From assembly GCF_900637635.1 (NCBI RefSeq), contig NZ_LR134383.1:2920001-2984000 (forward strand): a DNA stretch of 64,000 nucleotides. Reading direction: 5' to 3'. The position numbers and the translations under genes are program-made. The DNA is from Legionella jordanis (GTDB lineage Bacteria > Pseudomonadota > Gammaproteobacteria > Legionellales > Legionellaceae). Shown here piece by piece: positions 63,050 through 64,000 of the stretch. Under the pieces are notes generated by a model. That model searched no databases. It had not been told where the DNA came from and worked only from the letters and a program-made list of their open reading frames with translations. Numbering within the stretch: the first letter of the stretch is position 1; each line of letters starts with the position of its first letter.

Positions 63050-63745
63050 ATGCTAGTTAGCCTCATGATCTTCGCAGCCTTGTTTATTTTTGCACTCTCG
63101 AGATTGATTCGCGAAAGACCCATTAAACTTTGGCATCGAAAATTAAACCTCGACAAACATTTCAAGACCTACCTAAGCCTTTATAGCAATATTGATGGCT
63201 TTGCCCTTTCCAAAGCAGCAAGAAAAGAAATCCCAGACTCCCTCGAGTACACCTATGGCGAAATTAAATTTGAACCGTTTATTGCGCTCTTGTCTTTATG
63301 TCAACCAAGCTCTTCCACAATCTTTTATGATCTAGGCAGTGGAACGGGTAGGGCCGTGATCGCTTGCGCTTTAGTGTTTAATGTCAAAAAAAGCTGCGGG
63401 ATTGAAATTTTTCCCCAGCTCCATGATTGCGCCAAACAACAACAGCAGCGCTTAAGTCAATTAGGCAGCTATCAGGATTTGGCAAAACACATTGAGTTTA
63501 AGCTTGGCAACCTGTTGGAAACACCCATTGAAGATGCGTCTCTGGTGTTTATTAATGCCACCACCTTTTTTTCAGATACCTGGCTTGCAATCAGCAAACA
63601 TCTCGAACAAATAAAGCCAGGCGCTTTAGTAATTTCAACCAGTAAATCACTGCAGTCCAATTTGTTTCAAACCGTTCGCGAAACCAGGGTAGAAATGAGC
63701 TGGGGAGTGGTTAAAGCATTCATTCAGAAGCGGCAAGCGGCTTAA
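63050..63745 (+). CDS. DOT1-like class I methyltransferase with membrane anchor
   Basis: 231 residues. An N-terminal hydrophobic segment (LVSLMIFAALFIFALSRL) anchors a SAM methyltransferase: YGEIKFEPF, IFYDLGSGTGRAVIACAL, GIEIFP and LVFINATTFF. The DLGSGxG plus acidic and ...VFIN(N)xxF pattern is that of the DOT1/lysine-methyltransferase-like fold. Starts one base after the coiled-coil gene stop. Target unknown; the histone link is only a fold resemblance. Confidence 0.75.
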   Translation: MLVSLMIFAALFIFALSRLIRERPIKLWHRKLNLDKHFKTYLSLYSNIDGFALSKAARKEIPDSLEYTYGEIKFEPFIALLSLCQPSSSTIFYDLGSGTGRAVIACALVFNVKKSCGIEIFPQLHDCAKQQQQRLSQLGSYQDLAKHIEFKLGNLLETPIEDASLVFINATTFFSDTWLAISKHLEQIKPGALVISTSKSLQSNLFQTVRETRVEMSWGVVKAFIQKRQAA

Positions 63746-63813
63746 CTAGTAGGATATTTAAACAAATAGTATTGCAAAAGATATAAAATTCTTGATACAG
63801 TTATTTGATAAAA

Positions 63814-63841
63814 TTGAATAAATTCTTTTCGAGTCTATACT
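63814..63841 (+). promoter_or_regulatory. Candidate promoter of ihfB
   Basis: TTGAAT (63814-63819), 16 bases, TATACT (63836-63841): four of six and five of six matches to sigma-70 elements. Transcription would begin near 63848, about 70 bases before the ihfB ATG. Confidence 0.5.
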
Positions 63842-63917
63842 AAAATTAAGTGCACGAGAGTCAACACCTGATGTGTCCTGGTGATGACGTTCTACAACGC
63901 GGCTAACCGAGGTGAGT

Positions 63918-64000
63918 ATGATAAAATCGCAACTCATTGCAAACCTTGCTGCCAAAATGACACATCTGCCTGAGAAGCAAGTCACAGACAGCATAAATCG
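63918..64000 (+). CDS. ihfB: Integration host factor beta subunit, 3' end outside window
   Basis: First 27 codons of an IHF/HU-type DNA-bending protein: MIKSQLIANLAAKMTHLPEK resembles the IHF-beta start (MxKSELIxxLA...LP/IPxK). SD GAGGTG eight bases before the ATG. Not preceded by rpsA, the usual enterobacterial neighbour. HU cannot be excluded fully because only the N-terminus is present. Confidence 0.8.
   Translation, partial: MIKSQLIANLAAKMTHLPEKQVTDSIN

Noticed and set aside
63758-63994. 78-codon minus-strand frame over the ihfB start
   Set aside because: Antisense to the well-supported ihfB start with its SD and promoter.
1-64000. Search for tRNA, rRNA, CRISPR arrays, insertion sequences and attachment sites
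   Set aside because: No cloverleaf T-loop patterns, spaced direct repeats of CRISPR type, transposase motifs or tRNA-flanked duplications were seen.

Overview
The window reads as chromosomal DNA of a Legionella species or a close relative in the Legionellales. Base composition is AT-rich by eye, Shine-Dalgarno sites are of AAGGAG type, and the gene content fits: a PlaC-like GDSL phospholipase, an SrnA-like secreted RNase T2, an OTU-fold protein, proteins with eukaryotic-type nuclear localisation signals, a decayed ankyrin-repeat gene and a DOT1-like methyltransferase. I saw no tRNA, rRNA, insertion sequence, prophage or CRISPR array. The species is an inference.

Layout: 1-6.3 kb holds the end of NAD kinase, recN, a polysaccharide-exporter-type membrane protein and a receiver/PAS/GGDEF/EAL protein. 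6.3-14.3 kb is a run of small stress-type genes (DUF883-like, DUF3309, KGG-type 52-aa protein, SDR, PRC-barrel, BON, Ku) mixed with an amidotransferase, an MFS carrier and an EEP-fold hydrolase. 14.6-18.1 kb carries a secreted protein with four 82-residue tandem repeats, then an unannotated ankyrin-repeat pseudogene broken by several frameshifts. 18.3-24.8 kb has membrane proteins, an AT-rich spacer with DnaA-box-like sites, a large unknown protein, YciA and Tex. 24.9-26.8 kb is a divergent pair of NLS-bearing unknowns. 26.8-30.7 kb is tpm, glmS and a secreted lipase. 30.9-38.9 kb is a 2190-residue lipo-initiating NRPS (FAAL-PCP-C-A-PCP-reductase) followed, on its upstream side, by an alpha/beta hydrolase-like protein.

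39-49 kb is mostly housekeeping (smpB, bcp, phoH, a CBS-less IMPDH/GMPR enzyme, cold-shock protein) with secreted or surface proteins (RNase T2, DUF2807 protein) and a very acidic unknown. 49.3-56.2 kb is a complete MoxR-DUF58-DUF4381-BatA-BatB-TPR-BatD operon on the minus strand, translationally coupled throughout; its TPR gene contains a 15-bp minisatellite. 56.3-64 kb has a stand-alone receiver protein, rpiA, a TehB-like methyltransferase, a lipoprotein, a cystathionine beta-synthase-type enzyme resembling the human catalytic core, the OTU protein with a PmrA-like upstream element, a hydrolase, a coiled-coil membrane protein with a DOT1-like methyltransferase, and the first codons of ihfB.

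The strongest candidates for new biology are the single-module lipopeptide-aldehyde NRPS, the OTU protein, the NLS pair and the decayed ankyrin effector. All family names come from motif reading; no database search was possible.
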